This document shows positions 25,364 to 34,925 of a stretch of DNA of 64,000 nucleotides, piece after piece; position 1 is the stretch's first letter, and every line of letters begins with the position of its first letter. The notes under the pieces were generated by a model. That model worked only from the letters and a program-made list of their open reading frames with translations, had not been told where the DNA came from and searched no databases. The DNA comes from CAYFPX01 sp964501915. GTDB lineage: Bacteria > Myxococcota_A > UBA796 > CAJQPC01. The translations under genes were made by a program, and so were the position numbers. Location of the stretch: assembly GCA_964501915.1 (NCBI GenBank), contig CAZCVP010000012.1, positions 1 to 64,000 on the forward strand. The letters are read 5' to 3'.

Positions 25364-26817
25364 CGATCTTCCTGTTCCTGTTCGCTGTGGGCTGCGACAG
25401 CCGCGACGAGGCAGGCCCGCACCCGTCGCCGCGACAGGAGGTCCGGCCCGGCCCCGGGGCGGGCTTCGTGGACCGGGACGAGGGCCAGCAGCACCCGCCG
25501 CTGCCGGCGAACAACCCGATCTGGGACGGGGACACCCAGGGCTTCGTGTCCGATCCGGGCTGGTACGGCGAGCACTCCTGGGCCGATGTCCGCATGCGGG
25601 TGGCCGGCCACATCGCCCTCGCCGCCCGGGATCTGGCGCGTCTGCACGCCGAGGCGGGGGACCTGGCAGCGGCCGGGGCCGTGCTGGACGAGCTGGTGAC
25701 GACGCTCTCTGGCCTCGACGTCGAGAGCTCGGAGATCGCCCGGGAGATCACCGGGATCCTCGCCGCCTCGTCGCGCCGGGACGCCGAGCTGCTGAGGGGG
25801 CTGGCACAGGGGAGACTGCCGGAGCCGGAGGGAGACGCCGTGGCGGCGGCTCGCAACCGCTACCTGGGGCTCGCCCTGCGGCGGGATCGGGGCGAGGGTG
25901 ATGTGCGGCAGGAGGCCGAGCGCCTGCGGGCGGACCTCGCCCGCCTCTCCCGACCTCGGGACGATCTCGACCTCGACGGCTTCCAGGACTTCCGCTCCAG
26001 ACATCGACTCCGCGTGCGTCTCTTCGAGGCGGCCTTCGACGCGGGAGACCCCCTGGGTCTGGACGAGCGCTGGGGGTACTGGGAGTCCGTGGAGGTCCAG
26101 CGGCAGGTGGGCCTGCTCGACCAGTCGACCGAGGCCCTGATCCACGGTCCGCCCCCCGAGCTGGCGGGTGCGCCGGCCGTCCGCTGGCCCAGCCTGCTCG
26201 CAGAGACCCGGCACTCCACCGACCAGCAGGCTCGTTTCACGCGGGAGGGGCTGGGCTGGCTGCCCACCGGAGACGCGCTGATCGACGTGGCGGCCGAGCC
26301 GGGCCCGCGCGCCATCGGCACCCTGGAGCGGCTCGGACTCGACGACCTCGAGCACGCCGCACGGCTGGACGAGGCCGCCGAGGACCTGAACCGCGCCCTC
26401 ACCCAGGGCCCCGACGAGGTGCTGGCCGGAGTTCGAAGCCTGGCGGCCAGCTTCGATGGCCTGGAGCACGGCAGTCGCTACTACAACGTCAAACAGATTC
26501 GCAACGAAGGCGTTCGACAGCTCGCCCGGGCCGGCCACTTCCGCGAGGCGGCGGCGTTGGTGGGGGACAACCGGCCGCTGCACAACCAGGACTGGGCCTG
26601 TCCGAACCGGGAGGGGATCCTGCTGACCCTGGAGGGCCGGCTGCTGGCCGAAGCCGGGGAGACCGAGGCCGCCGAGGCGACCCTGAACCGGGCGCTGGAG
26701 GCCGCCGGCGCCTTCCTCGCCGACGTCCAGGCCGCCGAGCAGTCCGGGCCCGGGCAGGGACCGGGCCGCAACCCGCCTGCCTTCGAACACGAAACCCCAG
26801 CTATTCCAAGCCCTTGA
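25360..26817 (+). CDS. Helical repeat lipoprotein of unknown function
   Basis: Protein of 485 residues starting at the GTG at 25360, overlapping the SGNH stop as GTGA. MTIFLFLFAVGC gives the lipid-anchored Cys. A short Pro-rich linker leads to a conserved-looking NNPIWDGDTQGFVSDPGW segment, then about 350 residues of Ala/Leu/Glu/Arg-rich helices that look like irregular TPR-type pairs (for example ARDLARLHAEAGDLAAAGAVLDELV and the final GRLLAEAGETEAAEATLNRALE). A Trp-Ala-Cys-Pro-Asn motif lies near residue 415. I cannot name the family. It belongs to the same operon as the FGE-like and SGNH genes and may be a periplasmic scaffold. Confidence 0.6.
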   Translation: MTIFLFLFAVGCDSRDEAGPHPSPRQEVRPGPGAGFVDRDEGQQHPPLPANNPIWDGDTQGFVSDPGWYGEHSWADVRMRVAGHIALAARDLARLHAEAGDLAAAGAVLDELVTTLSGLDVESSEIAREITGILAASSRRDAELLRGLAQGRLPEPEGDAVAAARNRYLGLALRRDRGEGDVRQEAERLRADLARLSRPRDDLDLDGFQDFRSRHRLRVRLFEAAFDAGDPLGLDERWGYWESVEVQRQVGLLDQSTEALIHGPPPELAGAPAVRWPSLLAETRHSTDQQARFTREGLGWLPTGDALIDVAAEPGPRAIGTLERLGLDDLEHAARLDEAAEDLNRALTQGPDEVLAGVRSLAASFDGLEHGSRYYNVKQIRNEGVRQLARAGHFREAAALVGDNRPLHNQDWACPNREGILLTLEGRLLAEAGETEAAEATLNRALEAAGAFLADVQAAEQSGPGQGPGRNPPAFEHETPAIPSP

Positions 26818-26827
26818 GGTTCCGAAG

Positions 26828-27493
26828 ATGAGGTCCTTGTGGATGTTGACGCTCGCCTGTGCCCCCAAGGCTACGCCACCGGAGGCCGCGCCCCCCACCG
26901 GGCCACCACCGATCGTTGAAGCACAGCTGATGGAGATCGTCGAGGAGGGGTTCTCCCAGGCCGAGGGGTGGACCCTCGCCCCGCTGGTCCAGCTCGAGCG
27001 GGAAGGCACGCGGGCGGTGGTCATCTGGCCGATGTTCGACCCGGCGGGAGTGATCGTGGACGACGACGTGGTCGGCGTCACGGTCGACGCGGACGGCCAG
27101 GTGCAGGCGACCAACTGGAGGCCGGACCCGCGACGGCTCGCGGTGGAGTTGGGTGGGGAGGACTTCGTGGCGCGCTCCCGCGCTGAGGGGGTGGCCCAGG
27201 ACCAGCTCGGAGAGGAGGCTGTGGCCCTCTCCGAGGTCTTCCGGGCCGCACGGGACGCGCGGGATGGTCCAGCCGCCGTGGCCGCCGCACAGGCATTCTC
27301 CCAGCTCTTCTCGCTGGAGCCGGTGCTGGACCAGACCGTCACCGAGCTGCTCATCCGGGCTGGCGGCTGGGTCTACGTGACCCGGCGCCCCCAGTCGCGC
27401 ACCGCCGTCATCGTGATCGAGATCGATGGGGAGACGGTGGAGCTGAACGCGGCGACCGTCGGGGAGGATCTGGATCGCTGGGCCTTCCAGTGA
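26828..27493 (+). CDS. Hypothetical lipoprotein
   Basis: Protein of 221 residues with MRSLWMLTLAC as signal and lipobox, then a Pro-rich linker to about residue 30. The remainder has a beta-rich half (GTRAVVIWPMFDPAGVIVDDDVVGVTVDADG), a helical stretch (about 125-175) and a final beta segment (GGWVYVTRRPQSRTAVIVIEIDG). No family is recognised. It starts ten bases after the previous stop and ends directly against the convergent DUF58 gene, the two stops sharing a TGATCA. Confidence 0.6.
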   Translation: MRSLWMLTLACAPKATPPEAAPPTGPPPIVEAQLMEIVEEGFSQAEGWTLAPLVQLEREGTRAVVIWPMFDPAGVIVDDDVVGVTVDADGQVQATNWRPDPRRLAVELGGEDFVARSRAEGVAQDQLGEEAVALSEVFRAARDARDGPAAVAAAQAFSQLFSLEPVLDQTVTELLIRAGGWVYVTRRPQSRTAVIVIEIDGETVELNAATVGEDLDRWAFQ

Positions 27494-28794
27494 TCACAGA
27501 GAGCCGCTCCGCTTGATGCTCAGGTAGCGATCGACCAGGGCCGCGGGCAGCTCGGAGGGGGCCACGTCGAGGGTCTGGACACCGCTGCGCCGGACGGCGT
27601 CGTGGGCCCGGCGTCGGGCCTGAAGGAACAGATGTGTTGCACTGACACGGAGGGCATCCCGCAGGTCCCGAACGGGTTGCTTCAGCACCTCGTCGAGCAC
27701 GGTCTCGCGCAGGCAGGCATGGACCACGAGGTGTCGCCGACGCAGCAGTGCGATGGCCTGGGGGAGCTCGGAGGAGTCCTCGTCGCGGAGGCTGGTGATC
27801 AGGACGACCAGGGCCCGGCGGCGCTGGCGGACCATCATCGTGCGCGCGGCTTCGCTGTAGTCGGAGGGCGCGGTGCCGGTCTGGAGGTCGTAGACCTGGT
27901 TCAGCAGGGTGTTGAGCGCGTGACCGCCGCGAACGGGAGGCAGCCAGCGGTCCTCGCCGGAGAACGTCATCATGCCGACCGCGTCACCGTAGCGGAGGGC
28001 GACGTAGCCGAGGAGCAGGACAGCGTTGAGGGCGTGGTCGAAGTGGGACAGCTCACCGTCGTGGGCGTGCATCCTCCGGCCGCAGTCGAGCAGGAAGACC
28101 ATCTGCTGGTTGCGCTCCTCCTGGTACTCGCGGGAGATCAGCTCACGGCGTCGGCTCACCGCCTTCCAGTCGATCTGCCTCAGGGAGTCGCCCGGCCGGT
28201 ATTCCCGGAGCTGGTGGAACTCCATGCCCTCGCCCCGCCGCCGCTGTCGGTGCAGACCGAGCCAGGCGGCGCGATCCTGGAGTCCCAGGAGGGCGTACTG
28301 CGCCACGCGTCGGAAGTCCGGGTAGACCTTGACCTCCTGCGTGGTGCCAACGCGACAGGTCCGCTCGAGAAGGCCGAGTCCGCCCCGGAGGCGGACCCAG
28401 GCGGCCCTGTGGGAGAAGGGCCCCCGGCGCAGGGGCCGGAGGGACCAGCTCGTCTCCACCCAGCCCTCCACGGGGAGGTCCAGGGAGACGGGCAGGCCCC
28501 GGCTCTCGTGGTGCTCGGGCACGTCGTCGAACACCTCGATCGGCCAGGGACGTCGGGCGGCACCTTCGAGCCGCAGCCTCACCTCGTGCCAGTTGCCGAG
28601 GGCCATCGTGGGAGGCAGGGTGCGCACGAGCATGGGAGGGTCCCGGCGGGCCAGGACGAGCGCCTCTCCGGCGAGCAGCAGGGCCAGCAGGCCCCCACTG
28701 GAGGCCCAGGCCGGGACCAGGACCGGCTCCATCGCCGCAGCGAGGGCCAGGCCCAGCCAGGCCCAGAGCAGCCACCACGCTCGCCGGGTCGGGA

Positions 28795-28798
<4 letters not shown>
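27494..28798 (-). CDS. DUF58 family protein
   Basis: Protein of 434 residues. There are two hydrophobic segments near the N-terminus (about 8-24 and 30-48), an Ig-like middle region, then the DUF58 signature GMEFHQLREYRPGDSLRQIDW at about 191-211. A von Willebrand A-like fold follows (VVFLLDCGRRM-type strand, TMMVRQRRRALVVLITSL). DUF58 proteins are partners of MoxR AAA+ ATPases in maturing or remodelling membrane or secreted complexes. The gene overlaps moxR by four bases and is last in the seven-gene minus-strand operon. Confidence 0.88.
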
Positions 28799-29771
<973 letters not shown>

Positions 29772-29775
<4 letters not shown>

Positions 29776-30893
29776 CGCTGTCTCCTGAGGCGCTCCAGGA
29801 CCTGGATCGCTCGGGTGAAGGCCGTGGGGTTGTGGTGCACTTCGCCGGCCAGGGCGGCGCGGACGCGCTCGGTCTCGAGTCCAGTGGTCTGCGCCAGGGC
29901 GGCAGCTTCGTCTGTCCCGCCTCCCGCGCCGCTCCGCGGAAGGGCGGTGCGCGTGGCCTCGACCAGCACGCGGTGGAGGTCCTGGCGCCAGAGGAAGTCG
30001 GCGGTCGCCTCCACGTGCTCGAGCAGGCTGTGGCGGTGGCGTGTGGCGGCGGGGATCATCGGGCCGAAGCGGCGACTGGCGGTCCAGACCCAGGCCAGCA
30101 GCAGGAGGAGGCCGCTCAGGATCGGTGCCCAGCCCCGCTGCCAGATCAGGGAGGCGAGGGACACCGGCTTGTCATAGAACACAATTGTTGCGCCGGATCG
30201 CCGGGGCCAGGAAGTCGCGAGGGACCACAGCAGGGTGGCGTGGTCGTGGTCTCCCAGGGTCGAGTTGGTCGTCCAGCCCCCGTCGCCGAGCACCGTCACC
30301 ACGCCCCGGCCGAGCCTGACCTGGATCATGGTGGGGCAGATCCCCTCCGGGCCGAGGCCGCCCTCCCAGCGATCGAGGCCTTGGAGGGTCACGACGCAGC
30401 GGGAGCTGTCGGCCTCGACGATCAGCGGGTCATCGTCGGCTCTCCAGCCGGGGGGCGAGACCTCCAGGCGGTGGGTCGGGTGGCCATCGGTGTGGTGGTA
30501 GGCCCAGATGTCGAAGGGCTCCAGCAGGGGATCCCAGGCCTCGACGTCGGAGTCCTCCGGCTGCGTCGGACGGGCCAGCAGCAGCAGGTGTCCCCCTTCG
30601 GCGACCCAGGAGCGCAGGGCGTCGGCCTGTCTGCGCAGACGGGTGCGCTCCGTGGTCGCGATGAAGAGCACCTCGGAGGTGTCCGGCAGCGAGTCGAGCT
30701 GCGCCGCAGCCTTCGTCGGCAGGCCCATGCCCTCGAAGAAGAGCCTCGCGGCGTGGGCCGGGTTGTACAGCGCCTCGCCCGAGGGCGGGATCGTCGTCTC
30801 TTCTTCGATCCGCTCGGCACTGAGGCCCACCGCACCCAGCAGGGCCAGCAGGACGCTTGCTCGGGCGAGGCGTGTGCGCTCCACGGGTGTCAT
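29772..30893 (-). CDS. DUF4350 domain membrane protein
   Basis: Protein of 373 residues from the ATG at 30893. There is an N-terminal transmembrane helix (about 10-28), an extracytoplasmic domain with a Rossmann-like strand-helix pattern (EVLFIATTERTRLRR, WVAEGGHLLLLARP, GRGVVTVLGDGGW), and a second membrane helix near 240-262 (ILSGLLLLLAWVWTA). The cytosolic tail carries FGPMIPAATRHRHSLLEHVEATADFLWR, the conserved end of DUF4350 proteins encoded beside MoxR. Its biochemical role is unknown. It overlaps both neighbours by four bases. Confidence 0.82.
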
Positions 30894-32401
30894 GCCGCCC
30901 CCTCGGCGAACCACTGCGCCCAGCTCTCGCAGAGGCGGCGTGCCTCGGGGTCGGGAGGAGGCCGATGGCCGTAGGCGGTCTGTACCCAGGCCCGGGTGAG
31001 GCGGTCGAAGTAGTCCGCCAGCTCGCTGTCCTGGCTGTCGCGGACGGCCCTCCGGCAGTCCTCCTCGGTCGCGGCTCGGGGAATGCGGACCTCCTCCACC
31101 AGCACGAGGTGGCGGATGGCGGCGACGAAGAGCACCCCGAGGGCCTCGGCGCAGCGGCCCTGTTCCCACAGGTCCCAGGCTGCGCCGGGCACGTCCGGTG
31201 GGAGCTCGCGGGGGAGGGCCTCGTGGCCGAAGGCCAGGTTCGGCAGCTCCGCGGAGGTCCCCCGGTGCAGGCCCCAGGCGCCGTCGCGGATGCTGTTGCC
31301 GACCAGCACCACGCCCGCCGCGACCAGCACGGCCGCGGCCAACCAGAGCAGCAGCTCGACGACGCCGGCGAGGCCGGAGCCCAGCCCCCCGCCCCCGCAC
31401 GAGGGAGCCGGCTCCCGGTCCACGTCGGTCTCGAGCAGGCCCTCCAGCCACGGGAGGGTCCAGCGGGTCTCGGTCCGGGTGCCGCCGAACTCCGGCCGGG
31501 CGAGCACCTCCTCGATGACCACCTGGGGGTCCGACGCCGCGGGCAGGTGCGGATCGGGCCCGGGAGCCAGGGCGAAGGCCGACGGAGCCGCCAGCAGCAG
31601 GGCGAGGAGGAGCCCTGCCAGGGGGCCCAGCGTGCGCCGGGGACGCTGGCGGGCCTCCAGCCGTCGCCGGAGCCTGCGGAAGGCCACCTCGATGTCCCAG
31701 CCCTCGAGCTGGTTGCGGCGGTTGATGTAGAGGGCGAAGCCGCCGGCGACGTAGAGGGGCTCGATGACCCCCACCGCGATGAGCTGACAGGCGGCGATCA
31801 GGGCCACGCTCCAGGCCGGTGCGTGGCCCTTGTCGAGGCCATCGAGGAGCACGTCGACTCGGAGCTGGGGAACCTCCGGGGCGCCGAGCCAGGCGATCGA
31901 CAGGATCCCGATGAAGAAGGCGAGCTGGATGCAGAGACAGCCCAGGGTCAGCCAGACGGCCGGGTTCTCGACCGTCCGGTGCAGGACCCGGCTGCGGGCG
32001 GCGCGAGCGCGGCCGCGCAGGCCCTCGAGCTGCCAGACGGGCAGCTGCAGCGAGCGGGCCGGGTCGAGGCGATACCAGAGCAGGGCCGAGGGGTGGGCCC
32101 GCCAGAGCCTCGGGAGGGCGCGCACGACCTCTCGAGTCGTCGGCGTCGCGCCGAAGAGCGCACGGCTCAGCACCAGCAGCGGGACCCGGTCGAGCAGGGG
32201 CTTGATCCACCACAGCAGGCAGAGCGCGAGCACTGGATTGTGGGAGCAGGCCACCCAGATCGCCACCTGGAGGGGCAGGCAGCAGACCAGCCAGGCCCGC
32301 CACAGCGGCTTCCACCAGCTCCGCGCCATGCCGAAGCCGAGATCGATGGCCTCCCACTGGTTGCGAGGTCGCAGGACCGCCGTGACCTCCTCAGGATCCA
32401 C
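30890..32401 (-). CDS. DUF4129 domain multi-pass membrane protein
   Basis: Protein of 503 residues. Several membrane segments lie at about 40-75, 165-190, 200-235, 265-285 and 345-372. The last 110 residues (EQGRCAEALGVLFVAAIRHLVLVEEVRIPRAATEEDCRRAV...YFDRLTRAWVQTAYGHRPP) match the soluble helical DUF4129 domain usually encoded next to MoxR. A periplasmic loop (about 285-340) contains a Cys-Gly4 stretch. Probably part of the MoxR-dependent membrane complex. Its start overlaps the SpoIIM-like gene by 11 bases. Confidence 0.75.
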   Translation of the reverse strand: MDPEEVTAVLRPRNQWEAIDLGFGMARSWWKPLWRAWLVCCLPLQVAIWVACSHNPVLALCLLWWIKPLLDRVPLLVLSRALFGATPTTREVVRALPRLWRAHPSALLWYRLDPARSLQLPVWQLEGLRGRARAARSRVLHRTVENPAVWLTLGCLCIQLAFFIGILSIAWLGAPEVPQLRVDVLLDGLDKGHAPAWSVALIAACQLIAVGVIEPLYVAGGFALYINRRNQLEGWDIEVAFRRLRRRLEARQRPRRTLGPLAGLLLALLLAAPSAFALAPGPDPHLPAASDPQVVIEEVLARPEFGGTRTETRWTLPWLEGLLETDVDREPAPSCGGGGLGSGLAGVVELLLWLAAAVLVAAGVVLVGNSIRDGAWGLHRGTSAELPNLAFGHEALPRELPPDVPGAAWDLWEQGRCAEALGVLFVAAIRHLVLVEEVRIPRAATEEDCRRAVRDSQDSELADYFDRLTRAWVQTAYGHRPPPDPEARRLCESWAQWFAEGAA

Positions 32402-33365
32402 GGGTCCGTCCAGCCAGGATCAAGTAGCCGAGGACCGCCACCCAGAGCCCGGCGCCGACGGTGAGCTTCGCCGACGCCGGCACCAGGACCATCGACGACC
32501 AGAAGGCCTCGATGAAGGCGGCGATGATCAGCATCGCCGTGAAGCCGTAGAGCTGCGGCAAGGCTGCACGGGTCTCCTCGGCGAGGGCTTGGGCACGCCC
32601 ACGGCGGCCCGGGGAGAGCAGCGCCAGCCCGAGCCGCAGGCCGGTCGCCCCCGACAGCACCAGCGCGGTGAGCTCGAAGGCGCCGTGTCCGATCACGAAG
32701 GACCAGAAGGTCTCGCCATGGTGGAGCTGATCGAGGTGCCCGGCGATGGCACCGATGAACAGACCGTTGAAGACCAGGAAGAACAGGGCACCGACCCCGA
32801 AGAGCATCCCGCCGGCAAAGGTCCGAAAGCCGATGCCGATGTTGTTGCGGATGTAGTACCCGAACATCTGGAGGTCGGAGGCTGAGCCCCGCTCGCGCAG
32901 GAAGTGGTCGGACTGGGGGTCGTACATCTCCTCGACCATCGCGACCTGGGCCGGGTCGACCAGGGTGTAGATCAGGTCCGGCTCGTAGCGGCAGGCGATG
33001 TACATGGTGACGGCGGGCACCACGAAGGCCACGGTGGCGGCCCACAGCGCCCCGGAAGAGGCTCGCAGGGTGCGCGGGAAGTCGAGCAGCAGCGTCTGGA
33101 CCCAGCCCGTTCGGCTGCGGGCGCCTTGCCTGTAGAGGTGCTGGTGGCCCCGCAGGGCGAGGTCGTTGAGCTGGGCGATGAGGTCGGCCCCGTAGAGCCG
33201 GTGCCGCGCGAGCGCGAGGTGCTGGCAGACCCTGCGATAGAGCGCGGGGAACGCAGCGCCGATCTCCGGATCGACGGAGAGCCGCCGGTCTTCGAGCTGC
33301 TCGAGGACCTCCCCGAGTGCCTGCCAGTCCCTGGTGTGCCGCCGCTCGAAGCTTCCCTGGGACAT
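32391..33365 (-). CDS. SpoIIM-like (DUF95) membrane protein
   Basis: Protein of 324 residues. The N-terminal 90 residues are soluble and helical (RRVCQHLALARHRLYG...LNDLALRGHQHLY). Multiple membrane helices follow with the family-typical segments NNIGIGFRTFAGGMLFGVGALFFLVFNG-like and FWSFVIGHGAFELTALVLSGATGLRLG. Stage II sporulation protein M homologues outside spore-formers are commonly found with RDD and MoxR/DUF58 genes, as here. No sporulation role should be assumed. Confidence 0.88.
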   Translation of the reverse strand: MSQGSFERRHTRDWQALGEVLEQLEDRRLSVDPEIGAAFPALYRRVCQHLALARHRLYGADLIAQLNDLALRGHQHLYRQGARSRTGWVQTLLLDFPRTLRASSGALWAATVAFVVPAVTMYIACRYEPDLIYTLVDPAQVAMVEEMYDPQSDHFLRERGSASDLQMFGYYIRNNIGIGFRTFAGGMLFGVGALFFLVFNGLFIGAIAGHLDQLHHGETFWSFVIGHGAFELTALVLSGATGLRLGLALLSPGRRGRAQALAEETRAALPQLYGFTAMLIIAAFIEAFWSSMVLVPASAKLTVGAGLWVAVLGYLILAGRTRGS

Positions 33366-33374
33366 GGGGCTCGG

Positions 33375-34055
33375 TCAGCGCCGGCCGAGCAGCCAGGCGG
33401 CGTGGGCCATCAGTCGCTCGGTGCCGGCGGCTCCCTCCAGCCGGGTCAGGGGCTCCAGCACCGAGCTGAGCTCGGCGGCCCGCTCGTCGGTCCAGCCCGC
33501 TCGTCGCGTCGCAAACTCCACCAGGGCCCGCTGCTCGTCCACGTCGAGCGGCACCGGCGGCGCGATCGGGTCGATCTCCGGCGGGGGCGGGGCACGGTGG
33601 GTCGGCTCCCGGTACACCACCAGCGTGCCCGCGGCGAGGTCACCGAGCCGCTGGAAGCTCGGGCTGACCAGCATCGAGGCCAGGCCGAAGCCGTAGCCGA
33701 GGGGCAGGAAGTCGGCGAAGCGGAGCAGGTTGCGCACGACGCTGCTCGAGAAGGCCACGGGGGTGCCGTTGTCGTGCACCACCGCGATGCCCATCGCCCG
33801 CTTGCCCGGGGTCTGCCCGTGCATGAGCACCTCGAAGGCCACCGGGTAGAACCACTCCAACAGGAAGGCGACCAGCAGGAACAGCCCCATGCCGGCCTCG
33901 CCCAGCGGGCTCACGGCGATCGCGATGGCGAACCATGCCGTGGACCGGATCAGGACGTCGACCGCCCAGGCGAGGGAGCGGACGAGGGGTCCGGCCGCGC
34001 GGACCCCCAGACCGACCCCCTCGGGGGTCTCGAAGGTGCGGACCGTGTCGATCAC
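33375..34055 (-). CDS. RDD family membrane protein
   Basis: Protein of 226 residues starting with GTG at 34055, directly after the TGA of the PP-loop gene. The RDD domain (about 10-150) has ARG at LVRSLAWAVDVLIR, three hydrophobic helices, and the conserved GQTPGKRAMGIAVV motif. The C-terminal 70 residues are cytosolic and helical (ERLMAHAAWLLG). RDD proteins are small membrane proteins of uncertain, possibly transport, function. It pairs with the SpoIIM-like gene nine bases downstream. Confidence 0.87.
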   Translation of the reverse strand: MIDTVRTFETPEGVGLGVRAAGPLVRSLAWAVDVLIRSTAWFAIAIAVSPLGEAGMGLFLLVAFLLEWFYPVAFEVLMHGQTPGKRAMGIAVVHDNGTPVAFSSSVVRNLLRFADFLPLGYGFGLASMLVSPSFQRLGDLAAGTLVVYREPTHRAPPPPEIDPIAPPVPLDVDEQRALVEFATRRAGWTDERAAELSSVLEPLTRLEGAAGTERLMAHAAWLLGRR

Positions 34056-34865
34056 TCAGACACTCGCGGCGGCCGCCCTGACGGCGGCCATCTCAGCCTC
34101 CTCCTGCCGGTAGACGGCCAGGTTCCGCTCGATCAGCTCGTCGGGGTCGTGTCCTCGGGCCACCAGGGTCGAGCGGATGACGCGGTCCATGATCTCGAAT
34201 TTCTCGGTCAGGTAGGCCTCCACCCGATCCGGCGGGTAGGTCGTGTGGAAGTCGAAGAGGATGTCCAGGGAGTGCTGGTAGCCCTGGTGGGACCGCCGGG
34301 CGCCCCAGCCCGGGTCGATGCCGTGCTCGCGCAGGAGCTGACGTTCCTCGGGCTTGCCGATGCCGAGATCGAGCAGGGGCGCGTTGTAGCGGACCCCGTA
34401 GCGAGCATAGAAGTCACAATTCATGTCTCGCGTAATGGGCATCGACATCACGGCGTACTCACCGCCCACGCTGGAGCAGATGAAGGCGTTCGTGATGTTC
34501 CGCTCGAGGTTGTAGATGAGGGTGTGGGTGCCCATGGACTCCTGACAGCCCAGGCAGATCACCCAGTGGCCCTTGAACCGCAGGGTCTCGGAGATGAACC
34601 TGCGGGCGCCGAGCTGGTCCCAGACCTTGGTGAGATCGATGAGGTGGTGCTCGACCCGCAGCCCGAGGACCTCCTGGAGCTTGGGCGTGTGGCGACGCGA
34701 CCACTCGTTGAAGAGGGCGCCATAGTCGTGCTTGTAGGTCAGCAGGTGGATGCCGCCTGTGGTCTGGGCACCGATCAGGAGCGGCACGGCACAGGAGTCC
34801 AGTCCACCGGAGTAGAGGATGGAGAAGTCCTTCACACAGGCGTATTCGGGGGCGGTCATCGGCAC
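34056..34865 (-). CDS. PP-loop ATPase (alpha-hydrolase superfamily), unknown substrate
   Basis: Protein of 269 residues. FSILYSGGLDSCAVPLL holds the PP-loop SGGLDS (19-24), which binds ATP for adenylation as in QueC, TilS or NAD synthetase. A CxxC pair (C104, C107 in ICLGCQES) could hold a metal or thiol but is shorter than the four-Cys zinc site of QueC. Further conserved-looking stretches are YKHDYGALFNEWSRRHT, PITRDMNCDFYARYG and YNAPLLDLGIGKPEE. The exact family is not recognised. It is the first gene of the MoxR-type operon and abuts the RDD gene with zero spacing, so it may be functionally linked. An ATG at 34859 is an alternative start. Confidence 0.7.
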   Translation of the reverse strand: MPMTAPEYACVKDFSILYSGGLDSCAVPLLIGAQTTGGIHLLTYKHDYGALFNEWSRRHTPKLQEVLGLRVEHHLIDLTKVWDQLGARRFISETLRFKGHWVICLGCQESMGTHTLIYNLERNITNAFICSSVGGEYAVMSMPITRDMNCDFYARYGVRYNAPLLDLGIGKPEERQLLREHGIDPGWGARRSHQGYQHSLDILFDFHTTYPPDRVEAYLTEKFEIMDRVIRSTLVARGHDPDELIERNLAVYRQEEAEMAAVRAAAASV

Positions 34866-34925
34866 CGGCGCAGTCTACTCCAGCCGGCGGAAGAGCGAGT
34901 GCGCTAAGGAGGGAGAGGAGGTGCG

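Noticed and set aside
32391..33365. Sporulation locus suggested by a SpoIIM-like gene
   Set aside because: SpoIIM homologues are common with RDD and MoxR genes in non-spore-formers, and no other sporulation gene is present.
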